64,000 nt of DNA from the NCBI GenBank assembly GCA_025210615.1, contig JAOARJ010000015.1, positions 1 through 64,000 of the forward strand, written 5' to 3'. A program made the position numbers and the translations under genes. Below are positions 32,159 through 43,110 of the stretch, piece by piece. How positions within the stretch are numbered: the stretch's first letter is position 1; each line of letters starts with the position of its first letter. Below the pieces are notes generated by a model. It ran no database searches. It was not told where the DNA came from and saw nothing but the letters and a program-made list of their open reading frames with translations. Source of the DNA: Candidatus Altimarinota bacterium (GTDB lineage: Bacteria; Patescibacteriota; Gracilibacteria; BD1-5; UBA6164).

Positions 32159-32185
32159 ATTATATAGAAAAATTAATTTTTTCAA
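32159..32185 (-). promoter_or_regulatory. Promoter of ndk
   Basis: On the minus strand: TTGAAA, a 15-nt spacer, then TATAAT, with the same ATTTTTCTATATAAT stretch as the rpsU promoter. Confidence 0.65.
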
Positions 32186-32196
32186 GAATTTTTTTC

Positions 32197-32224
32197 TTGT
32201 TTTTTAGTTGATTTATAATAAAAT
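32197..32224 (+). promoter_or_regulatory. Promoter of murF
   Basis: TTGTTT, a 16-nt spacer, then TAAAAT, 36 nt before the start. Confidence 0.45.
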
Positions 32225-32260
32225 ATCAAAAATAAATTTAATAAAAATAATAAAAAAAGA

Positions 32261-33583
32261 ATGAAACAAGAATTATTAAAAAAATATTATGACATTATAG
32301 CTAGTCTAGCAAGAAAATATTTAAGTAAAAATAAAGATATAAAAATAATATGAGTAACCTGAAGTGTAGGTAAAACAAGCTGCAGAATGATAGTTGCTGA
32401 AACACTGCAAAAATTAAATAAAAATAAAACAATTTATACTTCACCAAAAAATTTTAATAGTGAATTATGATTAAGTTTGTCTATTTTGAAAATTGAAAAA
32501 TATTCTCCAAGTGTGATTATTTTATTAAAAACTTTATTTATTGCCTTTTATAAAGCGATTTTTAGTAAGCCTGATTATGATGTTTTAGTGTTAGAATATG
32601 GGATTGACCATAAATGAGATATGGATTATTTATTAAAAATAGCTGAGCCGAATATTTCTATTTTTACTAAATTAGACAAGGTACATAGCGCTTATTTTAA
32701 TTCTCTTGATGAGATTTGAGATGAAAAATTTAAATTACTTCAAAATACGAAAAATACAGTTTTTATAAATAAATTAGAGGAATATATTTGTGATAAATCA
32801 AAAAATTTAAAAAATAATTTAGAAGTAATTTTTTATTGAAAAGAAGAGGAACATTATAAAAATTATAATATAATAAAAAATATTAAAAATAATATAGAAG
32901 CTAGTTTTGAAGTTATTTTAGATGATGAAATAATAAAAGTTAACACAAATTTAATTTGAAAAGAAAATATTGCTTATATCGCTTTAGCACTAAATATAGC
33001 GAAAAATTTGTGATATCAAGTTGAAAATAATATTATTATTGATTATAAGCTGCAAGCTTGAAGATTTAGTATTTTTGAGGGAATAAAGGGTAGTGTTTTA
33101 GTAGATTCTAGTTATAATGCAAGTCCGTTAAGCATGAAAAAAATGATAGAAAATACTTATAACTTAAAAAATCAGATATTTAAAAATCATAAAATAATGC
33201 TTGTTTTATGAGATATGAGAGAGCTTTGAGAATTTAGTGAAAATGAGCATAAAATGCTGGCCAGTAGTATAATATCAGTAGCTGATAAAGTTATAACAGT
33301 TTGACCAGAAATGCAAGATTTTTTGATAAAAGAACTTAGAATGTGTAATTTTTCTGGAGAAATTTTTACTTTTTTGAAATCAAATAAAGCAGGAGAAAAA
33401 GTTTTAGAAATTTTGGAAGAAGACAGTGAAAATAAATATCTAGTTTTATTTAAATGAAGTCAAAATACGATTTTTATGGAAGAATCTATCAAACCAGTTT
33501 TAAAAAATTATAATGATGAGAGTGAGTTATGTAGACAAAGCGTAGATTGGATGATTAAAAAGAAAAGATTTTTTGGAGAATAA
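32261..33583 (+). CDS. murF: UDP-N-acetylmuramoyl-tripeptide--D-alanyl-D-alanine ligase
   Basis: 440 residues, normal for MurF, which adds D-Ala-D-Ala to UDP-MurNAc-tripeptide in the cytoplasm. The ATP loop IIGVTGSVGKTSCR (about 30-43, two UGA-Gly) is present. The central domain has YDVLVLEYGIDHKGDMDYLL and later LVDSSYNASPLSMKKMI, the family's DD(A/S)YNANP-like box. The C-terminal domain ends with VLFKGSQNTIFMEE. It shows that this lineage makes peptidoglycan precursors at least in part. Confidence 0.92.
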
Positions 33584-33600
33584 AAAAATTATAAAAAAAC

Positions 33601-33628
33601 TTGAAAAAGGTATTACTTTTATTATAAT
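33601..33628 (+). promoter_or_regulatory. Promoter of the toxin-antitoxin pair
   Basis: TTGAAA, a 16-nt spacer, then TATAAT. The -10 lies inside the inverted repeat at 33610-33636. Confidence 0.75.
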
Positions 33629-33636
33629 AGTAATAC
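33610..33636 (+). promoter_or_regulatory. Palindromic operator over the toxin-antitoxin promoter
   Basis: Perfect 8-bp arms GTATTACT / AGTAATAC separated by 11 nt that contain most of the -10 box. This is the expected layout for autorepression by a dimeric ribbon-helix-helix antitoxin. Binding itself is inferred. Confidence 0.65.
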
Positions 33637-33646
33637 TAATTTAACT

Positions 33647-33949
33647 ATGAAAAAATTTTGTATTATGAAATCTACCTACCCAAAAGAAAAAGCTGTGAGA
33701 AACAGTTTTACTTTGAAACCCAAAAACTTTAAAAAGTTATCTCAATATAAAAACAAGTCTTTACTTGTGAATAAAGCTTTAGAACTTTATTTTAGTAGAG
33801 AAAAAGCTCTTCAAGATGCTGATGATAAATGGTTAAGAAAAACCATAAAAGAGGCTCAAGAAGAAATAGCAAGAGGAGAATATACTATTATTAATCCTAA
33901 TTGATGAGATATTACTGATGAAATGTTAGAGGAAACTTTATGGAGTTAA
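33647..33949 (+). CDS. Ribbon-helix-helix antitoxin
   Basis: 100 residues. The segment RNSFTLKPKNFKKLSQY followed by KSLLVNKALELYF fits a ribbon-helix-helix DNA-binding domain: a short strand, then two helices. The C-terminal part is charged and ends in an acidic stretch, typical of the toxin-wrapping tail of RelB- or ParD-like antitoxins. It starts 11 nt after the operator and is 29 nt upstream of the RelE-like toxin. The ATG at 33665 is an alternative start. Confidence 0.8.
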
Positions 33950-33978
33950 GGATATTTTAGTTATTTATTATAAGTAAG

Positions 33979-34272
33979 ATGGAGTTTTGATATTCTAATA
34001 AATTTAAAAAATCTGCTAAAAAGATTTGAAAATCAAATTTAAAATATAAATTAAAAATTAACGATTGTATTAAAGATTTTCAAAAAAAATTATTTAATAG
34101 TAAATATTATAGAAAGAAATTAAAAAATTATAAAAATTGTCATTCATTAACTGTTACTTGAGATATTAGAATAGTTATTGAAATCTTAATTAAAGATAAT
34201 AAATGTTATTTTCTGAATATCTGAACTCATAGTGATTTAGAAATTTCATCAGAAAAAAGAAACAAATTTTAA
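33979..34272 (+). CDS. RelE/YafQ-family toxin
   Basis: 97 residues, basic. YSNKFKKSAKKIGKSNLKYK, then HSLTVTGDIRIVIEILIKDN and CYFLNIGTHSDLEI match the RelE/YafQ fold: a helical hairpin, then a beta-sheet with a conserved Arg (DIRIVIEI) and a His near the C terminus. These toxins cut mRNA on the ribosome. It follows its antitoxin and ends in a bidirectional hairpin. Confidence 0.82.
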
Positions 34273-34274
34273 TA

Positions 34275-34308
34275 AAAAACTCTTAAATTAATAAGAGTTT
34301 ATTTTTTT
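34275..34308. terminator. Bidirectional terminator toxin / TraD-like gene
   Basis: AAACTCTTA / TAAGAGTTT stem followed by a T-run; the stop codon of the minus-strand gene lies in its right flank. Confidence 0.8.
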
Positions 34309-36815
34309 GATTTATTTTCTTCTTCTTTTGTTACGTTTACTTGAATTTTTGCTTCTTCTTCAAGTCTTTTAGCTTTTTCTTGAGCTTGTTTAGCAAGCAA
34401 GGCTTCGTGTTTTTTTTGTTTTTCTTTCTTCATTTTTTCTTTATAATCATCTCTTCTTTTTTGGAATTTTTTCTCTTGCGTTTCAATTTCTCTTAGAGAA
34501 GAGTTAATTTTATCCTCTACGAATTTCTTGCTTTTACAATATTTTTCACGACTAACTCTAAAAATTTTATCATACCTTATAGAAAATACTTCAGGGTCAA
34601 GATTTTTAGGAGGGAAAGTATCAGCTGAAAATACCGGAGTCGGCATTCAATCTACTAATAATTTAGTATAAATAGTATATTTCCTTAAGTTTACTAAATC
34701 TTCAACTTCGACTTCTCATCATAAAACTTCCTTTAAAATAGCTCAATCATGGTATCCAACTTGGAAAGTAACCATACTTCAAACATTTCAGAAAACAGCT
34801 CATCTTACATCTTCAGGCATTTGTTCAATATATTGATTTGCCATTACTAAATTTAGCTTATATTTACGCGCCTCTGATAAAATTGAAGCGAAAGATTCTG
34901 TCGCAAAGTTTTGGAATTCATCTACATAAAGATAAAAATCTTTTCTGTCTTTTTCTCAGATATCCGCACGGCTCATAGCATCTATTTGGAATTTTGTAAC
35001 AAGCATGGCTCATAGTAAACTAGAAGCGTCTTCTCAAATTTTTCACTTTGATAAATTAATTATCACTATTTTTTTATTATCCATTGCCCAACGCAGTCCA
35101 AATGAGTTTTTAGGTTGTCATAAAACATTTCTAAGGATAGGACTTGATAAAAATTGTCCAACTTTATTTAGTACAGGAGCTACATATTCTGCTTGGTTTT
35201 TTGGATCCCAACTACCAAATTCGTTCACCCAGAATTTTTTTACGATAGGGTCTTTTATTTTTGCTACAACTTTTTCTCTATAAGAAGCCGTTGTTAGCAT
35301 CATTGGAATTGAAATTAAAGTAGTATTAGGATATTCAAGCAATGCTAAAATTGTATTTCTCAAAATATGCTCTAATCTAGGTCACCAACTATCACCAAAA
35401 ATTTTCTTAAAAATCCCTACAAGTCAAGATGCTATAAGCGGTCTATAAGCAGGTTTCACATCTTCAAGCATATTAAATGCGACAGGAAAATCAGTATCAC
35501 TTGGGTCAAAAATTACTACATCATTTGTTCTTGATTTCGGTACATTTCATAAAACTGTTTCAGCTAAATCTCAATGAGGGTCAATAACAGCGACTCATCT
35601 TCATTTATGAATATCGTCTAAAATCATATTTTCCAAAATTGTAGACTTTCACATTCAAGTTTTTCAAACGATATACATATGTCTTCTTCTGTCGTTTGGT
35701 CCTATTCAGAAGTCTAAATTACTTCATCTAAAATTTGTTTTTCAAATAGGAGTTAAATCCTCTTGTTTGTGAAGTAATGGCAGATTAGAAGGTGGTTCAA
35801 ATCATCTCGCTTGTATCCAGTTTATAGATGGAGTTTGTACATAAGAAGTAGGTAAATGAACTAATCAAGCCAACTCTACCGTATTCATAATCATTCCATC
35901 ATTACAATTTCTTTCTTTGATATTGTTATTATTTTCAGTTATTTTATCTAGTTCTAGACTATTTACAGAAGGAACACTATAAACTCAAAGCGTAGAATAA
36001 AGCTCTTTTATGGCCATTTTTCATTCAACTTTATCATCTCATACGAATACTAAATTCATATCAACTCAATATCAAAAAGAAGCAATTTTTTCTTTAAAAA
36101 GTGTGAAATGTTCATCATTTTTTTCAAAAATATTTCATTCTCAAGTAATTTTTTCTTTACTGAGCATTATGATTTTATAGAAAAATCTAAAGATATAAAT
36201 AAAAGGAGCGTATAAAAAATACCAATTAGTTTTATGTCTAGTAAGCAGTAATTTTTTTAAAAATTTTGGATATCCTCAGAATAAAATTTTTGCTGTATGT
36301 TCATAATCTTTTTTCCAGTCTTCATCCCAAAGTGGAGAAAAATTTACTTGGAAAATATTGATACTACGTGTAGAAGCTGTATTTAAAGCAGAAGTTATAG
36401 AAGAAAAAGGGTCAATAATTCATTTTACAGAAGAATCAGAAAAAGTTGTATAGTTTTTGATAGGGTACAAGAAATGTTTTCATTGTTTAATTTTTCACAC
36501 AATAAATTTATCATCTGGCAGATTTGCCAAATAATCTTGTACTTCTACAATTTCTACATTTGAATAATGAGCATAAATTTGATTAGTTAAGAAATTTTTA
36601 TATTCTGGTGTTGTAATAAAGAAAAATCTAATTTTATTTCAAATATGAGCTATCTCAAAGGAAAAACAAGGTCTTCCTGTTGTAGCTTTTTGAAAAATAG
36701 TAGGTTTTTCATCTAAAACTTTATATAAAATTCTTAAAATATGTTCAAAGGCTAATGCTCATTTTTCATTCAGTCTATCTACAAGTATTTCTAATACGAC
36801 TTTTTGCTTATTCAT
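34299..36815 (-). CDS. TraD/VirD4-like conjugative-type DNA-binding ATPase
   Basis: 838 residues. A divergent N-terminal region with one hydrophobic segment (LLTRHKTNWYFLYAPFIYIF, about 215-235) precedes a TraD/TraG-type ATPase: Walker A HMYIVGKTGMGKSTIL (about 380-392), AVIDPHGDLAE, and Walker B DFYLYVDEFQNFATES (about 625-635), then VMANQYIEQMP. The tail of about 90 residues is Lys/Glu-rich coiled coil. Such ATPases pump DNA or protein at the membrane. No relaxase or other T4SS gene is near, so a role in DNA uptake or a pilus-like machine is possible. Confidence 0.85.
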
Positions 36816-36861
36816 TACCTTTTTTTAGTTTTATAATCTTCTATTTTTATTTTCTGTTTTT

Positions 36862-36890
36862 ATTTTATCATAAAATTATAAAAAATACAA
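36862..36890 (-). promoter_or_regulatory. Promoter of the TraD-like gene
   Basis: On the minus strand: TTGTAT, a 17-nt spacer, then TAAAAT, about 47 nt before the start. Confidence 0.5.
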
Positions 36891-36975
36891 AAATCAGCAC
36901 TACTTTTTTTGCTAAAGATAATTATATCTAAATTATATAAAAAAGCTATTTAAAAATACTTGCGTTTAAGGAAAA

Positions 36976-37329
36976 TTATTTTAAATCATCAAATAAAATT
37001 AGCATAAAAATTTCTTCTAACTCAGGATTGGAAGTTGAATTTAATTTATTTACGCTATAAGCAGCGTTTTTTTCTAAAAATTTTTTATTACATTTCTCTA
37101 CACTAGAAAATCAGATTTTTATGTTTGCATCTATTAAATCTATAATATCTTCTCATTTTACACCATCAATATCAAGAAAATAATCTATAAAAGCGATATC
37201 AAATTTTTGTTCTAAAGCATCTTTATAAGAAAAAAAATGAACAAAATCATATTTAATTCACTTAGGTATAGAATTAATAATTTGTGCTATTCAGTATTCT
37301 TGGTCATCTATTAATGCGATTTTTAACAT
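36976..37329 (-). CDS. Receiver-like (CheY-type) single-domain protein
   Basis: 117 residues. LKIALIDDQEYGIAQII gives the acidic pair, FDIAFIDYFLDIDGVKGE the phospho-acceptor Asp (about residue 55), IGFSSVEKC the Ser/Thr switch, and AYSVNKLN the conserved Lys. It has no output domain. It may be a phosphorelay intermediate or a degenerate receiver; no histidine kinase is in the window. Downstream of the PolA-like gene with a G-rich repeat in between. Confidence 0.7.
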
Positions 37330-37362
37330 AAATTTTTATTATTTATTAAAAAATTATTCTTG

Positions 37363-37402
37363 ATACTCCTTCTCCTTATAGTAGAGGGGTTAAGCAAGGT
37401 AC
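37363..37402 (-). repeat. Second copy of the G-rich repeat-like element
   Basis: CTCCTTATAGTAGAGGGGTTAAGCAAGGTA on the plus strand aligns with the element at 2754-2800 (AGGAGAGGGGCTGGGGG...), with several changes. It sits 17 nt beyond the stop of the PolA-like gene. Confidence 0.4.
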
Positions 37403-37418
37403 AAAAATGCAATTAATA

Positions 37419-38654
37419 TTAAAATAAACTAACTTGTTTAGCATCATTTTTAGTATTGCTTTCAGCTTTTTTCTCTAAAAAATTATAGATTATATGTAAA
37501 TCATATTTTAGATTATGTCAGATAATTATTTTATCACTATTTAATAAATTTTCTAAAAATTCTTGAGCAGTTTTTATGTCAATTTTATCTCAAGAATGCC
37601 TGATATTTATATAATATCAAATATTATTTATATATAAACTAATCCCTACTAACTGCGCTTCCATATAATTTAAACTTGTTGTTTCAGTATCCAAAACTAT
37701 TTCATTATTTTTATCTATTATTTTATTTAATTTTTCTAAATCTTTATTATTTTTTATAATTTGTAATTTAATTTTTTCGCTATCAAAATTTTTTAAATCT
37801 TTGTTTTCTCATCAAGTTATAGAGTAAAATTCTAAGTTATTTAAAAAATCTATTGCATCAGGATTAAATATTTTTTCTTTATCAAAAATATGTTCTTTTT
37901 CATTAATTTCTAAATTAATATTACAGACTATTGTAGCTAAGCGTTTTGATAAAAAAGCATTTTCTTTTCACGCGATTAATTTTTCTCAGGTTTTTCAAGT
38001 AAAATCATCGCTGTTATTATAAATTTCTTCTAAAGTGCCATATTTTTCTAGCATAGTTTGAGCTTTTTTTGGTCAAAATCAATCTAAGCCTGGAATATTA
38101 TCAGATTTATCTCAAACAATAGCTAAATAATCTATAACTTGCTCTGGTTTTATACCAAATTTTTCTATCGTTTCTTCTACTCCGAAATCTTTTTTCTTCA
38201 TAGTATCTTTTATTTTTACATTGTCTTGTACTAGCGAATATAAGTCTTTATCTCAAGATAAAATATAGACATTATTATTTTTATCTTGTCAGAATTTTGT
38301 AGCTAGAGTTCAAATTACATCATCAGCTTCATAACCAGGAATTTCTATAATTTTTATTCAAGTTTTTCAAATCATTTCATCAACTAAATCAAATTGTGAT
38401 TTTAGATTATCAGGCGCTTTATCTCTAGTTCATTTATATTCTGGATAAAATTCTTCTCTAAAATTTTTTTCTTTAGAATCACGGACAAAATATATATAAT
38501 CAGGTTTAAATTTATCTCATAGAGATTTTATAAATTTCGCCATACCGAAAACAGCATTAACATAGCGTCAATCCTTTGTAGTAAATTCAGGAATAGCATA
38601 AAACATTCTATAAATAAAATTGTTTCAGTCGATTATATATATCTTTTTTTTCAT
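37419..38654 (-). CDS. PolA-like nuclease: 5' flap nuclease plus cut-off 3'-5' exonuclease, no polymerase
   Basis: 411 residues. Residues 1 to about 290 form a PolA-type 5'-3' nuclease (IYIIDGNNFIYRMFYAIP; IPGYEADDVIGTLATKF; VYILSGDKDLYSLV; YLAIVGDKSDNIPG). Then a DEDD 3'-5' exonuclease starts with motif I (VLDTETTSLNYM, Asp about 322) and motif II (IIIGHNLKYDLHII, Asp about 385). The frame ends soon after, so motif III and the whole polymerase domain are missing. The last five residues are QVSLF, a sliding-clamp-binding motif, which argues for a functional product. Expected roles are Okazaki fragment and repair flap removal. Confidence 0.88.
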
Positions 38655-38664
38655 TATAAAGCTT

Positions 38665-40158
38665 TTATTTTATATAAAATTCTGTTGGTTCAGTATTAAC
38701 TTTCCATGTTCCAGGGGGTGGTCAAAATCAGCTATGAGAATAACTCATATAGTGTTGGTCACTCCAATATCAAGCATTTCACACCATTCATCAAACCTCC
38801 CGTTTATCTCAAACTAATCAAGGGTTACAATAACTATATCATAACCAAATCATAGTTGTATTATCATAGGTTGGAGTAACTCATTCTATTGCTATAGTCA
38901 TATAGTCTGAATGTCATTTACAATGAATTCCTGGAGAAGTAATCTCTTCTACATTAGTTTCTATTAATCAATTCAATGCTTCAAAATAATTTTGTCATCA
39001 AGTTTTTAGCATAATATTATTTGCTGCCATATTATATCTATTTGGGTTAAAACATTCTAGATTCGTATAATTAGTTGCTGGTCAATCAGATTTTTGCCAA
39101 CAATCTTTTGCATTAGCAAAGGTATAATTTCAAAGTATATTTACATATCTTGTCCGTCCTCATCAATCTGTTGTCATATCACAATAAACTTCAAAAGCAG
39201 CATTTCATCAAGAACCATCTGGGTCTATCCAATACGTTTTATCTTGATTTAAATAAGACGGTTCAGTGTCTAAAATATTTTTACAGCTTGTTCAAGGATT
39301 ATTTTCAGTTCATATTTTTGGTGTTCATTTTCTAATAAAAACATTTATGGTATGAGTACTAGAATTAGTAGGTCCATCTTGCATCCAACCATTATTCCGT
39401 GTTCAATATGATAAAGCCATTACTCAACCATGACTATCATCAGAAAAAATTATTCAACTATTATTGTCCCGAAATTGGTTCCAAAATTCATCTCTAGAAA
39501 CATTTGTTCATTTATCAAGTATAGTTAGTCAAGCATTTGTTCTACTTCATCATCTTGAAGCATCGTCTTTCATAGCTAGTGCCCATTTTCAAGTTTTATC
39601 ATAATTTAATTTTGCCCAATAATTACTATCAGTATGAAATAATACTTCATCAGAAGCATCTACCAAAGTATTATTTACTTTGTAATTACAATGTTGATTT
39701 AACTGAGTACAAGAGCCATCTCATTTAAATTCTTGACCATATGTAGTAGTTTCTCATACATGCACTAGTGTCCATCATCAATCGTCAAATGTCATATTAC
39801 AATAAACTTGATATGCAGCATTTGAATTAGGTTTTATCCAGTAAATTCAGTTTTGAGTAACTCAAGAACTTTGTACATCTAAACAAGATAATCAAGGATT
39901 ATCACTTGTTAATCATTTCTTTACATCTCATAGACAATTTCAAGAATTATTACATAATTTTCCTGTTACATATAATTTTCAATTTAATTTTATGTCACTA
40001 GAACTAACATCTATTTTATTAGTTAAACTAGAAATATTTGTCCAAGTAGAGTTATCTAAAACTTCTCAAGAATTTTTTGTAACAATAATAGCACCAATAA
40101 AATTAGCTAAATATATTCAGCTTAGAATTAGGCTTAAAAATAGTATAAACTTTTTCAT
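38665..40158 (-). CDS. Secreted fibrinogen-like protein 2, two domains
   Basis: 497 residues: signal peptide (KKFILFLSLILSGIYLAN), then a stem region nearly identical to the first 100 residues of the protein at 4848. Two fibrinogen-like domains follow, each with the Y(W/C) and Gly-Gly core: NGIYWIKPNSN with YCNMTFDDGGWTLVHV, and KTYWIDPDGS with YCDMTTDGGGRTRYV. Cysteines recur in both. UGA-Gly codons are dense. Duplication of one domain within the protein, plus a paralogue elsewhere, points to a small expanding family. Probable role in surface recognition. Confidence 0.8.
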
Positions 40159-40187
40159 AACTTTATTTAAAAATAATAATTATTTTG

Positions 40188-40216
40188 ATTATAATAAGTT
40201 TTGTATAGAAAAGCAA
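40188..40216 (-). promoter_or_regulatory. Promoter of fibrinogen-like gene 2
   Basis: On the minus strand: TTGCTT, a 17-nt spacer, then TATAAT. The stretch AAAACTTATTATAAT and the leader to the ATG match the promoter of the gene at 4848. Confidence 0.75.
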
Positions 40217-40389
40217 ATTTTATTATTATAAAGTCTTGATAATTTTAAAAAAAGTAGTAGAATAATGTCAGCTTATAAATATTGCAGAGAGAATTATATA
40301 AGTTAGTTTTATTTAAAGTTAGTTTGTATAATTTTCACTGCCAAAGATGATAAAATTTATAAGCAATTTTAATGCTTAATTTATTTATT

Positions 40390-42657
40390 ATGCACGGAAT
40401 TTCTGACAAAACTGCGCCAAATTTAGAGGTGCTTAAAAAAACTTATAATATAGCTTGAAAAGATATTACTTTTGAAGCTGGAAGAATTTGATTACTAGCG
40501 TCTTGAGCTGTAACTATAAGCGATGAATATGGAAATGTTTTATTTGTTACAACTTGAATTGAAGAAAATAATGTAGATGAAAATGCTCCGTTTTTTCCTT
40601 TAATGGTTGATTATCAAGAAAAATTTTATGCGATTTGAAAAATCTGATGAAATAGATTTCAAAGAAGAGAATGAAGACCTTCTGATACGGCAGTACTTCT
40701 TTCTAGACTTATAGATAGACCTATTAGACCAATGTTTGCTGATGGATTTGTAAATCCAACTCAAATTATAGCGACACCTCTTTCTTCAAATTGAGAATGA
40801 GATTTATGATTTTTTGGTATAACTTGAGCGAGTCTTGGTTTACTTATGGCTTGAGCGCCTTTTGAATGACCTGTTTCTTGAGTAAAAATTACGCTAACTA
40901 GTGAATGAAAATATATTTTTGACCCTAGTAATGAAGAACAAGAAGCGGGATTATTAACAGTCGTTGTAGCTGGTACAAAAGACGCTATCACAATGGTAGA
41001 AGCGAGCGCAAACGAAGTTTCTAACGACCAAATGGTTTCTATGCTTGAATATGCTCATGGCGTGATTATCAAGGTCTGTGAAGCGCAAGAGGATTATTTA
41101 GATGCTTATTCAAAATTATATTGAATCAAAGAAATAAAAGCTGTTTACAAAAAATATGATGATTTTATGTTATCAAAAATTTCTGACTTTTTAACGAAAG
41201 AAAGGTTAGAATGTCTTTATAATAAGGGGAAAAAAGAGTTTTCTCACGAAGTGAAACTTTTAGAAGAAGCTGTTATAGAAAATTTTGATTTAAAAGAAGA
41301 AAATCCAGAAGGACAAAGGATAAAATATAGCGAAGTAGGGAAATATGTATGAAAGAGAATTAAACAAGTAATGAGAGAAAATATTTTAGAGAGAGAATTA
41401 AGATTAGATTGAAGAAAAGTTGATGAAGTTAGACAAATAAAAACAGATGTTTGATTACTTCCTAGAGTTCACGGAAGTGGATTATTCCAAAGATGAATGA
41501 CACAAAGTTTATCTATCACGACTTTATGAGGTCCTGCCGATGTACAAGTCGTTGACGATATGTTTGAAGAAGATGAAAAAAGATTTATTCATCACTATAA
41601 TTTTCCACCTTATTCAGTTTGAGATGTAAGATTTTTAAGATGAGCGGGGAGAAGAGAAATAGGACATTGAAAACTTGCTGAAAAAGCTTTAATGCCTGTT
41701 CTTCCTAAAGAAGAAGATTTTCCTTATATGATGAGAGTCGTTTCTGAAATTACTACTTGTAATGGTTCTTCATCAATGGCTTCAGTATGTTGAACTACGC
41801 TTAGTTTGATGCATGCTTGAGTACCTATTAAAGCTCCTGTTGCTTGAGTTGCTATGTGAATGATTTTTGATGATAAAACTAAAGATTATAAGATTTTAAC
41901 TGATATTCAAGCGCAAGAAGATTTCTTATGAGATATGGATTTCAAGGTTGCTAGAACGCCAAATTGAATCACAGCGATGCAACTAGATATGAAAGTAAAA
42001 TGATTAAGTATGCAAGTATTTAGGGAGGCTTTTGCTCAATGAGGAGAAGCTACAAGTCATATTCTAAAAGAAATGATGAAGACTATAAATACTCCAAATA
42101 AGGAGTTATCTCCTTATGCTCCTTGTATTACAACTTGTCAAATAACAGAAAAACAAATTAGTCCAGTTATTGGAAAATGATGAGAAAATGTTCAAAGAAT
42201 GGAAAAAGATTATTGAGCTTCTATTCATATTGCTGATGATTGATTAGTGACTATTACAGCTGAAAATGCTGATAAATGACAAGCTGTTATAGATGATATT
42301 ATGAAACTTATTTGGGAACCTAGCGTGTGAGAAAAACATGAATGAAAAGTTATAAAAATTATAGATTGAGTATGAGCGATTGTTGAATTTAAAGGTAAAT
42401 CATGAATGGTTCATATTTCTAAATTAGAAAAATGAAAAACATTAAAAGTTGAAGATGTGGTAAAAACTTGAGATAATATTACAGTATGAATTTTAAATGT
42501 AGATAAAGCTCAATGAAGAATAGCGCTAGCTAGAATAGGAGAAGATGTATCACCTCATAATCTAAAAAAATCTTGAGAAAATAAAGACGCTAAAAAATTA
42601 GAAATAAAACCAAATAATTGAGATAAAAAATCTGAAGATAAAAAGTGAGAAAAATAA
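40390..42657 (+). CDS. pnp: Polyribonucleotide nucleotidyltransferase
   Basis: 755 residues, somewhat longer than E. coli PNPase (711). It degrades RNA 3' to 5' by phosphorolysis. In order: RNase PH domain 1 (ending about 220), helical linker, RNase PH domain 2 ([48 protein letters not shown]), KH domain ([20 protein letters not shown]) and S1 domain ([20 protein letters not shown]). The tail is charged. An in-frame ATG 18 nt upstream (40372) is an alternative start. Confidence 0.95.
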
Positions 42658-42685
42658 AAATATTTTTTAATTAAAATAATATATT

Positions 42686-42976
42686 ATGACTACTATTACG
42701 AAAGAGGAATTTACTAAACATGCATGTGAACAAGTTCTTAGATTTTCAATTGTAGAAAAATGGGATGATTTATCAGAAGCAAGAAAAGTTCAACTTGGAT
42801 TTAATATGGGAGCAATGTCTCTTGCTTTAAATCTATCTAAAGAAGATTGATTTATGGCTCTTTTTAATGTTAGAACAGGAGAAATTTCTATGCAAGAATT
42901 TAGAAAACATATTGCAAATATTGTCGCTAAATATAATATTAAGGTTGAAGAAAAAATGATTGAATTACCATTTTAG
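42686..42976 (+). CDS. Hypothetical protein after pnp
   Basis: 96 residues, unrecognised and helical, with no membrane segment (EEFTKHACEQVLRFSIVEKW; QEFRKHIANIVAKYNIKVEE). It follows pnp by 28 nt and ends 42 nt before a strong terminator, so co-transcription with pnp is likely. One UGA-Gly codon. Confidence 0.6.
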
Positions 42977-43017
42977 TTTTTCAATTAATAATTTTAAAGT
43001 AAAAAAAAGTGTGACAT

Positions 43018-43046
43018 AAAACTAGCTAAAATAAGCTAGTTTTTCT
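43018..43046 (+). terminator. Terminator of the pnp unit
   Basis: A 10-bp stem (AAAACTAGCT / AGCTAGTTTT, loop AAAATA) ending in T-rich DNA. Confidence 0.88.
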
Positions 43047-43047
43047 T

Positions 43048-43075
43048 TTGACTTTAGCTATTTATTCCATATAAT
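43048..43075 (+). promoter_or_regulatory. Promoter of aspS-tyrS
   Basis: TTGACT, a 16-nt spacer, then TATAAT, placed right after the preceding terminator. Confidence 0.75.
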
Positions 43076-43110
43076 AGGCCTGTTTTAATAATAAAAAGTA
43101 AAAAAGAAAT

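Noticed and set aside
37419-38654. PolA-like gene as a simple pseudogene
   Set aside because: The domains present are intact, and the end carries a sliding-clamp motif, so a functional shortened protein is more likely.
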